Assembly: GCF_002727185.1 (NCBI RefSeq)
Contig: NZ_NIZW01000001.1
Location: forward strand, 372,001-436,000
From: Rhodopirellula bahusiensis
GTDB taxonomy: Bacteria; Planctomycetota; Planctomycetia; Pirellulales; Pirellulaceae
Direction: 5' to 3'
DNA: 64,000 nt
Made by a program: the position numbers and the translations under genes. Under the pieces are notes generated by a model. That model was not told the DNA's origin. It saw nothing but the letters and a program-made list of their open reading frames with translations, and made no database searches. Below are positions 25,823-34,206 of this stretch, one piece after another. The first letter of the stretch is position 1; every line of letters starts with the position of its first letter.

Positions 25823-27139
25823 ATGACTCGATTGATTTTGAACTCTCTATGCGTCGCCGTTTTCCTCGCGTCGTTGACCAATGCTGCACCGCGTGGATTT
25901 GCGCAGTGGCCGGATCGACATGGGCCGAATCTCAACGGCGTGGTCGCTGACGCTGATGCCGAGCAACTGCCGATTCACTGGACGGATACCAAGAACGTTG
26001 CCTGGAAGGCTCCTTTGCACGATGAAGGTCACTCGACGCCAGTGATCAGCGACGGAAAGGTTTGGCTGACGACAGCAACCAAGGATGGAAAGCAGCAATT
26101 TGTCATCGCGATCGATGAGCAAACTGGCGAGATCCTTCACGACAAATTGCTGTTTGAAAACGAGGAAGTCGAAGAACTCGGCGGTGCTCGCGGATTCAAC
26201 AACTACGCGGCACCAAGTTGTGTGCTGGGACCAGGGGCCGTTTACGTTCACTTCGGCAGCTATGGAACCGCGAAGCTGGATGCGAAGACTGCTGAAGTGA
26301 TTTGGCAACGACGCGATTTGCCGTGCCAGCATTTTCGAGGACCAGGTTCCTCGCCTGTTTTGTACGACGACAAGTTGGTGCTGACCTTTGACGGCGTTGA
26401 CCAGCAATACACCACTGCACTCGATGCCGAAACCGGCAAGGCTCTCTGGCGAACCGATCGCAGCACCGACTACGAAGACCTGGGTGACGACGGAAAACCA
26501 CTGCGTGACGGGGATATGCGGAAAGCCTACTGCACACCCGCGATCGTCCAAGTTGGCGAGCAAACGCAAGTTCTCTCCGTCGGTGCTCGAGCGATGCAGA
26601 GCTACGATCTTGAAACCGGCAAAGAACTTTGGACGCTGCGACACAACAGCTACAACGCTGGCATTCGGCCGCTGTGGTTGCCAGAAAAGAAGCTCGCGAT
26701 CATCAACACTGGTTCCCGTGGTGCACAGCTTGTCGCGGTTCGCCTAGACGAGTCCACCCAAGGCGACGTCACCGACTCGCACGTCGAATGGGTGCGTGAA
26801 CGCGGCAACCCTCGTTTCGCCAAACCGATCGAGCACAACGGACTGATCTTCCAAGTCACCGACAACGGTGTGTTGTCGTGCATTGATGTGAACAACGGTG
26901 AGGAACTTTGGAAGAAACGTATTTCCGGCGACTACTTGGCGTCGCCGATTCTCGCTGGCGATCGGTTGTACTTCTTCAATCAAAGTGGACTCGGAACAGT
27001 CGTGAAGGCTCAGCGAGAACCCGAGATCATCGCGACCAACGACGTGCCAGGGATGGCGACCTCCGCATGCCCTGCCGTCTCCAACAGCGCAATCTTCGTT
27101 CGTGGAAAAGAGTTCCTGTTCAAGATCCAAGCCCCCTGA
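25823..27139 (+). CDS. Secreted PQQ-like beta-propeller protein
   Basis: A 438-residue exported protein from an ATG at 25823 with a signal peptide (TRLILNSLCVAVFLASLTNAA). After FAQWPDRHGPNLNG it consists of repeating blades such as VIAIDEQTGEILHD, KLDAKTAEVIWQRRD, TTALDAETGKALWRTD, SYDLETGKELWTLR and CIDVNNGEELWKKR: the A-x-D-x-x-T-G-x-x-x-W pattern of quinoprotein-type and BamB-like propellers. The residues needed to bind PQQ in true dehydrogenases are not evident, so a structural or binding role is more likely. It starts 175 bp from the divergent esterase, so the two may share control. Confidence 0.85.
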   Translation: MTRLILNSLCVAVFLASLTNAAPRGFAQWPDRHGPNLNGVVADADAEQLPIHWTDTKNVAWKAPLHDEGHSTPVISDGKVWLTTATKDGKQQFVIAIDEQTGEILHDKLLFENEEVEELGGARGFNNYAAPSCVLGPGAVYVHFGSYGTAKLDAKTAEVIWQRRDLPCQHFRGPGSSPVLYDDKLVLTFDGVDQQYTTALDAETGKALWRTDRSTDYEDLGDDGKPLRDGDMRKAYCTPAIVQVGEQTQVLSVGARAMQSYDLETGKELWTLRHNSYNAGIRPLWLPEKKLAIINTGSRGAQLVAVRLDESTQGDVTDSHVEWVRERGNPRFAKPIEHNGLIFQVTDNGVLSCIDVNNGEELWKKRISGDYLASPILAGDRLYFFNQSGLGTVVKAQREPEIIATNDVPGMATSACPAVSNSAIFVRGKEFLFKIQAP

Positions 27140-27440
27140 ACAACAACGTAGCCGACGGAGGCCCTCTGTCGGCAAAACAGTTCTGCCATGCGATCACATT
27201 CGGATGCTCGTGGACTTGTGTCCGCCGGGGAGATCAATCGCTTGCTGCGATTGGTGCGTTCAGGCCGACTGAGAGCCTCAGTCGGCTACATGGTTGCTGG
27301 TCGGTGGTTGGCGAGGGTTTGTGGATGGTTGCAGCGGGATGGGGGCCTCACAAGGCGTTGACTTGATCGGCGACGTTACTGAACTGCCATTCGGTGTGTC
27401 AGTCGATTCAGGGCGGGCCTCCGCACGATGAGCAACTACG
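27140..27440. other. Intergenic island, left side of the group II intron
   Basis: These 301 bp contain one hairpin-doublet repeat (27149-27290) and the 3' exon flank of the intron. No gene is supported. The sequence next to the intron end, CGTAGTTGCTC read on the minus strand, completes the ...GGCTA of the 5' exon to GGCTAC, the same bases that follow intact hairpins nearby. Confidence 0.6.
27149..27290. repeat. Hairpin-doublet repeat, copy A
   Basis: Two hairpins facing each other: 27151-27173 (GCCGACGGAG / CTCTGTCGGC, one G-U) and 27264-27286 (GCCGACTGAG / CTCAGTCGGC, 3-nt loop). They are joined by a spacer containing CTGCGATTGGTGCG, which is similar to the spacer of the two copies right of the intron. 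It is the most diverged of the three copies. REP/BIME-like in architecture. Confidence 0.65.
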
Positions 27441-27482
27441 ATAGGGGTAGGGAAGTCCGGTTGAGCCGGACTCCCCTCCCTC

Positions 27483-27516
27483 AGAACCGTACGTGCGGTT
27501 CTCCCGCATACGGCTC
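27483..27516 (-). ncRNA. Group II intron domain V
   Basis: A 34-nt hairpin on the minus strand beginning GAGCCGTATGCG and closing with GCACGTACGGTTCT. The length, the near-terminal pairing and the position just before the 3' end match catalytic domain V. The maturase stop codon is only 5 nt upstream, so the reading frame fills domain IV completely. Confidence 0.88.
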
Positions 27517-27521
27517 GCCAG

Positions 27522-28901
27522 TCAGTGGGTCCCGTCGAGGGATTGAACGTAAGCTGAGTGGGCTAAACGCAGACTTCGATAACCTCGCTCGCTGAAGTAG
27601 GCATTGGGCCAACGATGAGTGCGACAGAGCCGCTTGGGGTTGCGTCGATGACGCTTCAAGAGCTGACGTCGCAGTCGTTTGCGGACCATCCCGTCGTACT
27701 TGTCGAAGATGTTCCACGTACAGTGACGAAAGTAACTGAACCAACCCACCGTCACGCGATTGATCTGTGCGATCGTCGCTTCCATGGATTGGCCGCTCTT
27801 CCGGGGCGTTAACCGTCGAATCGTGTCGACCATCTTCTGGTGACTCTTCGCGCGAGGAAACCGGAGCTTCCCGCGGAACGAGTACCCAAGAAAGTCAAAA
27901 CTCTTGACCCGACTGTCAACGATGTGCGTCTTCTCGGGGTGCAACGTCAAACCGGCTTCACAGACGAAGCGTTTGACTTCCTCAAGGGCCAACTCCGCTT
28001 GCTCCTGACTACGACACAGGATCACAAAGTCGTCAGCGTAGCGAACCATTTCATAGCCCAGATCGGCCATCCGGTGGTCCAGCTCGTTGAGGTACAGATT
28101 GGATAACAGCGGGGAAAGCACAGCCCCTTGCGGCACGCCACTCTCAGGCGTCCACTCGCGAAGTTCCTCCAGGACCGATTGGTCCAAGAATAGCTTCACC
28201 AGATCCAATACCCGGCGATCCGAAATCTTCTCGCTGACCAAAGCCAGCAAGCGGTCTTTCGGAATCGTGTCGAAGTAACCTTGCAGGTCAGCATCGACCA
28301 CAAAGACATGACCGGTCTCCAGTAACCCTTCGACCACTCGCAGTGCATCATGACAGCTGCGGCCATGGCGGAAGCCGAAGCTTCTTTCATGGAACTCGTT
28401 GTCGAAGATCGGTTCGATGACGTTGACCAATGCCGTTTGCACGACGCGGTCTCGAACCGTTGGAATTCCCAAAGGCCGCGTTTGTTTGCTGCCCGGTTTG
28501 GGAATTTGCACCCGACGTACCGCCTGTGGGCGATAGGTGTCGGTTCGCAACTGTTCATACAGTTGCTTGATCTCAGCGATCTCCTGTTCGCTGAAATCCT
28601 CGGTGCTTTGCCGATCCACTCCCGCTGCTCCCTTCTTGCCGACAACCTTGCGGGCCGACACGAACAGGTTCAGCTCACGGTACACCTTGTCAATCAAGGC
28701 ATGCCATTTACCTCCTCGCACTCCTACGGACAGTGCGTTCAACATACGATCCGTCCAGACACTGCGATTCGCCCACGAAGAAATCTCAATTGCTGACTTC
28801 TTCTCAGGTTCTCCAGCACGGCTAGCCTTGGCCGACGGGGATTCCGCCGAAAACGGCACTGTCACCGGGATGTAGTCTTTCGATTTACGTTTCGCTGGCA
28901 T
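27522..28901 (-). CDS. ltrA: Group II intron reverse transcriptase/maturase
   Basis: A 459-residue intron-encoded protein from an ATG at 28901. RT blocks are in order: R-x-V-x-I-P-K-P-G-S-K-Q-T-R-P-L-G-I-P (RT1/2), SFGFRHGRSCHDAL (RT2a/3), VDADLQGYFDTIP (RT3), SGVPQGAVLSPLLSNLYL (RT4) and the polymerase catalytic RYADDF with YADD at about 288-291 (RT5). Domain X (maturase) follows: RVTVGWFSYFRH and YDGMVRKRLRRQLLKR. There is no HNH endonuclease domain at the C-terminus, as in several bacterial classes that enter single-stranded or hairpin-adjacent targets. It helps the intron RNA to splice and copies it into new DNA sites. No frameshift is seen, so the element may be active. Confidence 0.95.
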   Translation of the reverse strand: MPAKRKSKDYIPVTVPFSAESPSAKASRAGEPEKKSAIEISSWANRSVWTDRMLNALSVGVRGGKWHALIDKVYRELNLFVSARKVVGKKGAAGVDRQSTEDFSEQEIAEIKQLYEQLRTDTYRPQAVRRVQIPKPGSKQTRPLGIPTVRDRVVQTALVNVIEPIFDNEFHERSFGFRHGRSCHDALRVVEGLLETGHVFVVDADLQGYFDTIPKDRLLALVSEKISDRRVLDLVKLFLDQSVLEELREWTPESGVPQGAVLSPLLSNLYLNELDHRMADLGYEMVRYADDFVILCRSQEQAELALEEVKRFVCEAGLTLHPEKTHIVDSRVKSFDFLGYSFRGKLRFPRAKSHQKMVDTIRRLTPRKSGQSMEATIAQINRVTVGWFSYFRHCTWNIFDKYDGMVRKRLRRQLLKRHRRNPKRLCRTHRWPNAYFSERGYRSLRLAHSAYVQSLDGTH

Positions 28902-29403
28902 GGTCTTCTCGTATCCACTTCCCTGCCTCCCTTCGCTCGCACCGGGTTTGGTTCCCAGTGGTCGACACTACTATGAAGGCTCTGACTTCTCGGCTGAGCT
29001 TCAGCGGTCTGCTGCTCGCCGAGATCTCCCTGCTTCTCTCGATTGAACTTCCGAACATTCCGTCTCCAACCACCGCATCGCCATTTCGCCACGCTCGATT
29101 TCTCACGTTACCGAGTTCGTTCATCGTCGCGGCTGCTGCACCGACCGCCCGCACAGTCGTCGGGCTGACCTAGACCGGTCATCGCTGGGCCGATTGCGTG
29201 CAGTCAAGGGTTCGCTCATTGCTAGAAGGCTCCCCGACAGGCTTGGCCGAATCGAGTTCACAATACAGTTACGGACTGCTCATTCGCTTTTGGTTGCTCT
29301 CCACCCTTTCTGTTGAAAACGCAGTTACCATCAGCTACGGGGCGGTAACGAATTCCCCGGTCAGGACTTTCACCTGACAATTCAATCGCCTTTGCAGGCG
29401 CAC

Positions 29404-29554
29404 TAGCCGACTGAGGCCTCTCAGTCGGCAAAACCCCACCAGAAACGCACCAACCCCGCGAAGGCTCATCACCTCATTCCCCGCAGCCCCAACACGAACT
29501 GCGATTGATTGCGCTCAAGCCGACGGAGAGCCTCCGTCGGCTACAGGTTGGTGG
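29404..29554. repeat. Hairpin-doublet repeat, copy B (split by the intron)
   Basis: Hairpin 29406-29429 (GCCGACTGAG / CTCAGTCGGC, loop GCCT, perfect 10 bp) and hairpin 29519-29541 (GCCGACGGAG / CTCCGTCGGC, loop AGC, perfect), joined by a spacer of about 90 bp with CATTCCCCGCAGCCC. The group II intron abuts the left hairpin, separated from its stem by TA. Nearly the same sequence recurs as copy C about 178 bp to the right. Confidence 0.75.
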
Positions 29555-29581
29555 CACCATCCAATTCCGATCCAGCACCCG

Positions 29582-29732
29582 TAGCCGACTGAGGCCTCTC
29601 AGTCGGCAAACCACACCTGAAACGCACCATCCCCCCGAAGACTCGTCCCCTCATTCCCCGCAGCCCCCCAACACTAACTGCGATCGGTTGCGCTCGAGCC
29701 GACGGAGGGCCTCCGTCGGCTACAGGTTGGCT
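29582..29732. repeat. Hairpin-doublet repeat, copy C
   Basis: Hairpins 29584-29607 (GCCGACTGAG / CTCAGTCGGC, loop GCCT) and 29698-29720 (GCCGACGGAG / CTCCGTCGGC, loop GGC), with the same spacer words as copy B (CATTCCCCGCAGCCCC, AACTGCGAT, GGTTGCGCTCGA). Copies B and C are close to identical in layout, so they probably arose by tandem duplication. Confidence 0.75.
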
Positions 29733-29886
29733 GGCACCTTGCATTTTGCTCCGTGAAACTCTTCCACGTCGCTCCGCGACGATCGCACGTCGAGTGGAAA
29801 CAAGGGATCCCCAGTGGTCGCAAATTGAGATTGGAGCTATGGTAGCGGAACAAAGAGGCTCGTCTCAAAACAGGATTTGCAACGAA

Positions 29887-30312
29887 ATGACCATGTGCCG
29901 GGGAGTTCGCGGGGCCACCACCGTCGAGCAGGATGACCGCGAAGAGATTCTCAAAGCAACGACGCAGTTGCTGGCGCTGATGATCCGCCGCAACGAGATT
30001 GATTCCGCCGATTTGGCCAGCGCGACGTTCACCGTCACCAAGGATTTGCACAGTGAGTTTCCGGCTCTCGCGGCACGCCAGCTCGGTTGGCTCGAAGTCC
30101 CGTTGCTGTGCGGTTACGAAGTTTCGGTCGAAGGCTCGCTGCCGCAGTGCATCCGAGTGCTGCTGCATTGGAACACGACCAAGTCTCAATCTGAAATTCA
30201 GCACGTCTACATTCGTGACGCGGTAAAGCTGCGTCCGGACTTGTCGAAGGTCCCTGCGGTGGACATCGAGGAATTGGAACGATGGATCGCGGAACACCTC
30301 AAAGAGGACTGA
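29887..30312 (+). CDS. aroH: Chorismate mutase, AroH type
   Basis: A 141-residue monofunctional chorismate mutase, converting chorismate to prephenate for phenylalanine and tyrosine. The start is set at the ATG at 29887 ([15 protein letters not shown]); an ATG two codons later at 29893 is equally possible. The AroH pattern is clear: [18 protein letters not shown] with the active-site Arg, [28 protein letters not shown]-x-V-x-G-S-L, C-I-R-V-L-L-H with the second Arg, and [15 protein letters not shown]. Length and order match the Bacillus subtilis AroH trimer enzyme. It opens a six-gene plus-strand operon with spacings of 4 nt or overlaps. Confidence 0.93.
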   Translation: MTMCRGVRGATTVEQDDREEILKATTQLLALMIRRNEIDSADLASATFTVTKDLHSEFPALAARQLGWLEVPLLCGYEVSVEGSLPQCIRVLLHWNTTKSQSEIQHVYIRDAVKLRPDLSKVPAVDIEELERWIAEHLKED

Positions 30313-30316
30313 CACC

Positions 30317-31300
30317 GTGAAATTGCAGTGGATCCCCTCCACAACCCTCAGCCTCTTGCGCACGGTCCAGTGGGTCGGTCGGCAACGCGACTTGAAGGAT
30401 GTGTCGCTCCAAAAAGCGATTCAGCCAACGGTCCAGTCTGTCTCGACACGATTGATCAATGCGTCCATTGATCCGGCAATCATCTGGGAACACCTGATAG
30501 ACGAAGTCATCGCGCAAGACAACGATGTTGACCTCTCACCCGCACTCTGCGAGATCGCACTGATTCGCAGCGGGCATTCCGATTTGCAATCCGATCAAAT
30601 TGCGATGGCCATTCATCGTGGCTTGGAAACTTGTCAACGAGCCATCTCGACGCGTTCGCCTCGTTTGGCTGATCAGCTTCGACTGCGTTACGCTCCGCTC
30701 AAACAAGCGTACGAATCTTACGGTCCCGGACTGATTCGCTCAGTCGGTAAATCGATTTGGAATGGCAGTCCGCCGACCGATTGGTGGCCTTCGCGGGTCA
30801 GCGTTCACGCCGTGCAGCCAATCGCCAATGGTGCCGCGGGTGCCAGTTCGCAACAAGCCAGCGTGTGGATCGAAGCGGTGCTGACCGACATGGATCCCGA
30901 CGTTCCCGAATGGCTTCGTTTGGTCTACCAGTTGACCTGCATGTCCATCAGCTCTCACACGCGAACCCACAACAGCAGCAGCGGGACTCGATCGAGCACC
31001 GACACTGCGACGGGTGACACGGCCAACTCGTCCGAGCTTCCTTGGACGACCGCGATCGTTCCTCTGATTTTGTCGAAAGCAGCCGATGCTGGCATGATTC
31101 CCGGCGGTCGTTTCCCGTTGACCAAAGCGTTGTCGATGTGGCAGCCCGAACTTCCTTCGGCAAAGGCTCCCGTGGTCGAACGTTGGTGGAATGAAGTGGG
31201 GCTGAACAATCAACCGACCCCCATCGCACTCAAACAACTTGCGGCCGCGTTGTCCGCGAGCAGCTCATCCGATCCATCCACACACTTCCACACGGCTTGA
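30317..31300 (+). CDS. Uncharacterised protein (operon member)
   Basis: A 327-residue protein that I do not recognise. It begins at a GTG at 30317, 4 nt after the aroH stop, with AAAGAGG nearby as a ribosome-binding site. There is no signal peptide or membrane segment. The N-terminal half is helical and charged (LRTVQWVGRQRDLKDVSLQK, LADQLRLRYAPLKQAYESYG); a Ser/Thr-rich low-complexity linker lies near 215-240 (HTRTHNSSSGTRSS), and the C-terminus has P-L-I-L-S-K-A-A-D-A-G-M-I-P-G-G and WWNEVGL. It ends 4 nt before the FHA/sigma-54 regulator, so the two may work together, for example as a partner of that regulator. Function unknown. Confidence 0.75.
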   Translation: MKLQWIPSTTLSLLRTVQWVGRQRDLKDVSLQKAIQPTVQSVSTRLINASIDPAIIWEHLIDEVIAQDNDVDLSPALCEIALIRSGHSDLQSDQIAMAIHRGLETCQRAISTRSPRLADQLRLRYAPLKQAYESYGPGLIRSVGKSIWNGSPPTDWWPSRVSVHAVQPIANGAAGASSQQASVWIEAVLTDMDPDVPEWLRLVYQLTCMSISSHTRTHNSSSGTRSSTDTATGDTANSSELPWTTAIVPLILSKAADAGMIPGGRFPLTKALSMWQPELPSAKAPVVERWWNEVGLNNQPTPIALKQLAAALSASSSSDPSTHFHTA

Positions 31301-31304
31301 ATCG

Positions 31305-33110
31305 ATGGTCGCCTACCTCGCCATCCAAGACGGCAACGAAAAGGGAACCCAATTCCCTCTGGACCCTGAACGCCCGATGCACATCGGCCGCGCCGCAGGA
31401 TGTGAAATCATGCTGACGGATCCCAACAGCAGTCGCTTTCATGCGGTGATTTATTTTGAAGACCACAACTGGCAACTTCGTGACACCGAGAGTCGCAACG
31501 GAACACTGGTCAACGGCAAGAAAGTCAGCACCGCACGGCTGAACAATGACACCCAAGTCGTCATCGGAAAGACGATCATGCAAATGATCAATCTGGATGA
31601 GGACTCGATGAGCGAAGACGCACTGTCGCAAACCGTCTACGAGGAACTTGAGTCCTACCGAACTCGCCAACCCGATCGAGTTCGCGAACCAGGACAACTG
31701 GTCGATCACCCGGACGATCTGCTGGACCTGTACCAACTCAGCCTTTCATTGTTGGGTGGCAAGCGAGCCGACGAAGTCATCAACACGACGCTTGAGCTGC
31801 TGCTTGATCGCACCGCGTCGGAAACCGTGACACTCGTTGCTGACTTGGGAGACGGACGCTGGAAGATTCGCCGGCAATTCCCGAAGGAATCTCAACCGAT
31901 CAAAGTCGACCGAGCTCGCCTTCGCCACATCTGCAGCGAACAAAAACCGTTTGTCAGTGACCATCCCGAGAACAACGGCAAATCTGGCAATGACGCCTGC
32001 ATGATCGTTCCGATCCTCGATGGCGTGACGCCTTTGGGAGCCTTGGTGCTGCATCGCAGTGGTGCACCCTATGACGAACGATTGCTGGATCTCACAGTTG
32101 GCGCCGGCAGCTTGCTAACCAAGGGGATCGCTCAATCAACGCTGACCGAAAACCTGCGTTTGGAAAACCAACGCATCGCCGATCGCAACGCCGACCAAGG
32201 CGAACTGATCGGCAGCAGCAAATCCATGTTGCGTCTCAAAGAACGAATCTCCCGAGTGGGCGCTGCGAACGGTTCGGTGCTGGTCCGTGGCGAGAGCGGG
32301 TCGGGCAAAGAGCTGGTCGCCCGCGCCGTCCATCGATCGTCGACCCGAACCGATCGCCCAATGTTGACGGTCAACTGTGCCGCGATTCCGCGTGACTTGC
32401 TGGAAAGCCAACTGTTTGGTCACAAGAAAGGCTCGTTCACCGGCGCGGACAACGACCACGATGGTCTGTTTCAACAAGCCAATGAGGGAACGCTGTTTCT
32501 CGATGAAATCGGTGAATTAAGCCTCGAAGGTCAAGCCAAACTGCTTCGGATTTTGGAAGGTCACCCGTTCCTTCCGGTCGGGGCAACCAAACAAGTCAGC
32601 GTCGATGTTCGCGTGATCGCGGCCACTAACCGAGACCTGACCGAGTTCGTTCGCGACGGCCGTTTTCGCGAAGACCTTTACTATCGTCTCAGCGTGTTCG
32701 AATTGGCGGTGCCACCGCTTCGAGAACGAGGCGAAGACATCGACATTCTGATCGATCACTTCCTGGATCATTTCCTTCGTCAACATGGACGGCCCAAGTT
32801 ATCGCTCGGCGATTCCGCTCGACAGCGGATGCGGAATTACGCGTGGCCGGGCAACGTTCGTCAACTTCGCAACGTGATCGACAGTGCCGTGGTGATGGCG
32901 GACGAGCCCATGATTCAAGAAGACGATCTCGGTCTTCGTGACGCGGGCCTGACTCAGATTGACACGCTGCGAATCGATGTCTGGGAAAAACGCTTGATTG
33001 AAAAGGCGCTCAATCGATGCGACGGCAGCGTCCCCGAAGCCGCGAAATTGCTAGGCATCAGCCGAGCGACCGCTTACCGCAAGATCACCGAATATGAGAT
33101 CGAACGATGA
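31305..33110 (+). CDS. Sigma-54-dependent activator with FHA and GAF sensor domains
   Basis: A 601-residue regulator from an ATG at 31305. Domain order: FHA (about 5-95; HIGRAAGCEIMLTDPNSSRFHA and SRNGTLVNGK, which bind phosphothreonine), GAF-like sensor (about 145-290), AAA+ sigma-54 activation domain (about 300-530) with Walker A GESGSGKE near 329, GSFTGA near 376 (the sigma-54-contacting loop), FLDEIGEL (Walker B) and the sensor R-finger region FREDLYYRLSVFEL, and a Fis-type HTH at the end (SVPEAAKLLGISRATAYRKI). It lacks a response-regulator receiver domain; FHA suggests input from a Ser/Thr kinase, which Planctomycetes have in number. The stop overlaps the TerB-like gene by 4 nt. Confidence 0.92.
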   Translation: MVAYLAIQDGNEKGTQFPLDPERPMHIGRAAGCEIMLTDPNSSRFHAVIYFEDHNWQLRDTESRNGTLVNGKKVSTARLNNDTQVVIGKTIMQMINLDEDSMSEDALSQTVYEELESYRTRQPDRVREPGQLVDHPDDLLDLYQLSLSLLGGKRADEVINTTLELLLDRTASETVTLVADLGDGRWKIRRQFPKESQPIKVDRARLRHICSEQKPFVSDHPENNGKSGNDACMIVPILDGVTPLGALVLHRSGAPYDERLLDLTVGAGSLLTKGIAQSTLTENLRLENQRIADRNADQGELIGSSKSMLRLKERISRVGAANGSVLVRGESGSGKELVARAVHRSSTRTDRPMLTVNCAAIPRDLLESQLFGHKKGSFTGADNDHDGLFQQANEGTLFLDEIGELSLEGQAKLLRILEGHPFLPVGATKQVSVDVRVIAATNRDLTEFVRDGRFREDLYYRLSVFELAVPPLRERGEDIDILIDHFLDHFLRQHGRPKLSLGDSARQRMRNYAWPGNVRQLRNVIDSAVVMADEPMIQEDDLGLRDAGLTQIDTLRIDVWEKRLIEKALNRCDGSVPEAAKLLGISRATAYRKITEYEIER

Positions 33111-33547
33111 GCGATTCATCTTCTGCTCCGGACCCGATGGAATCTAAGTCAAAGGATGTAGTCGTTTCCGATCACGATCGAATCTCTGCCCAGCGAAAGC
33201 AACACCTTCGCAATTTGGTCGTGATGGCGTTTGCCGATGGATCACTCAGCCACCGCGAAGTCCAACTGGTCGCCGAGCGTTGCGAAGAACTTGGATTGCA
33301 CGAATCTGAACTGGAGGCCGCCTTGGCGTTCGGGATCAGCGACAGTGCCAAACTTCAACTGCCCACCGAGCCCGATGTCCGCGAGTCATTGCTGAAAGAT
33401 TTGATCCGAATGATGGCCGCCGACGGTCAATTCGTCGAAGCCGAAAAGAGACTGTTTGCTTTGGCGGCTGCCAAGATGGGACTGACCGGGCAACGACTGC
33501 AAACCTTGATTCAATCCGTCCAGCTCGAACTGGGTCGCACTCCGTGA
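33107..33547 (+). CDS. TerB-like domain protein
   Basis: A 146-residue cytoplasmic all-helical protein whose ATG at 33107 overlaps the regulator stop (ATGA). It holds two copies of the TerB-type pattern: LVVMAFADGSLSHREVQLVAERCEELGL near 40-65 and LIRMMAADGQFVEAEKRLFALAAAKMGL near 100-128 (each quoted as its core). The D-G-x-[LF]-x-x-x-E motif is the metal-coordinating signature of TerB/DjlA-N domains. Such domains act as small scaffold or calcium-linked modules, not only in tellurite resistance; no ter cluster is seen here. It overlaps coaB by 4 nt and so is translationally coupled to it. Confidence 0.8.
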   Translation: MSDSSSAPDPMESKSKDVVVSDHDRISAQRKQHLRNLVVMAFADGSLSHREVQLVAERCEELGLHESELEAALAFGISDSAKLQLPTEPDVRESLLKDLIRMMAADGQFVEAEKRLFALAAAKMGLTGQRLQTLIQSVQLELGRTP

Positions 33548-34200
33548 CAGATGCAACCACCTCGTCCCGTCGTCGCATCTTGATCACATCCGGACCGACT
33601 CGGCAGTACCTCGATCCGGTTCGTTACCTCACCAACGCGTCGAGCGGACGCATGGGCGCAGCCCTGGCCGGTGCCGCACTCGCTCTCGGACATGACGTGG
33701 TCATGGTCTCGGGCCCCGTGTCGGTCGATTACCCCGAGGGCGTCGAACTGATCAACGTGCTGACCACTCAAGAGATGCTGCAAGCAGCGGGCGAAGCTTT
33801 CCAAAGCTGCGACGGTGCCATCGGTGCGGCTGCTCCGTGCGATTACATGCCCCGGCACGTTTCGACGCAAAAGCTGTCCAAGACCGGTGAACCGTTGCAA
33901 CTGGAATTGATCGAAACCCCCGACGTCATCGCCACTCTCGGCCAAAGCAAACGCGAGAACCAATGGGTCGTTGGCTTCGCCCTCGAAACAAATGACCGCC
34001 GATTTCGAGCCACCGTCAAACTGGAACGCAAGCACTGCGATTTGATGGTCAGCAACGGCCCCGAAGCGATCAACTCCAGCGAAAATCAAGTTGAACTGTT
34101 GGATCCGTCTGGCGACGTGATCGAACAAATTCGCGGGACCAAAGAACACGTCGCCGAGCGACTTCTACACCAAATTCATCACCGCCTGCTTTCTTCCTGA
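33544..34200 (+). CDS. coaB: Phosphopantothenate-cysteine ligase (stand-alone CoaB)
   Basis: A 218-residue enzyme starting at a GTG at 33544 that overlaps the TerB-like stop (GTGA). It joins 4'-phosphopantothenate with cysteine in coenzyme A synthesis. Motifs of the CoaB half of CoaBC are visible: ITSGPTRQYLDPVRYLTNAS followed by SGRMG, AAAPCDYMP, QLELIETPDVIATLG, VGFALET and the late C-D-L-M-V-S-N-G. The flavin-dependent CoaC decarboxylase half is absent, so the decarboxylase must be encoded elsewhere; split CoaB and CoaC are known in some bacteria. PyrD follows 6 nt downstream. Confidence 0.9.
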   Translation: MTDATTSSRRRILITSGPTRQYLDPVRYLTNASSGRMGAALAGAALALGHDVVMVSGPVSVDYPEGVELINVLTTQEMLQAAGEAFQSCDGAIGAAAPCDYMPRHVSTQKLSKTGEPLQLELIETPDVIATLGQSKRENQWVVGFALETNDRRFRATVKLERKHCDLMVSNGPEAINSSENQVELLDPSGDVIEQIRGTKEHVAERLLHQIHHRLLSS

Positions 34201-34206
34201 TCCTTC

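Larger units (their letters stand above)
27441..29403 (-). mobile_element. Group II intron (complete, with maturase)
   Basis: A 1963-nt ribozyme element on the minus strand. The 5' end at 29403 reads GTGCGCC, the conserved group II start. A structured 5' region of about 500 nt precedes the reverse-transcriptase gene (28901-27522). Domain V is a 34-nt hairpin at 27516-27483 (begins GAGCCGTATGCG, ends GTACGGTTCT). Domain VI follows, with an unpaired A eight bases from the end, and the 3' terminus is ...CCCCTAT at 27441. The 5' exon ends with a perfect 10-bp hairpin (29406-29429) plus TA. Boundaries are supported because exon joining restores GGCTAC, as in intact neighbouring repeats. All parts needed for splicing and mobility appear present. 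Confidence 0.9.
29404..29886. other. Intergenic island, right side of the group II intron
   Basis: These 483 bp carry two tandem copies (B and C) of the hairpin-doublet repeat, followed by the upstream region of aroH. No protein-coding gene is supported in the repeat part. The frame of aroH is open upstream of its chosen start as far as 29746, but without family similarity. Confidence 0.6.

Noticed and set aside
27522-28901. Reverse transcriptase as a retron or defence (DRT/Abi) RT
   Set aside because: It has an RT with domain X and lies inside a complete group II intron RNA with domain V, so it is an intron maturase.
27149-29732. Possible CRISPR array or integron from the repeated hairpins
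   Set aside because: The repeats are few, pair with themselves in facing doublets, and the spacers are themselves repeated; no cas or integrase gene is near.
33107-33547. Tellurite-resistance cluster
   Set aside because: Only a TerB-like domain is present; no terC, terD or terZ genes are nearby.
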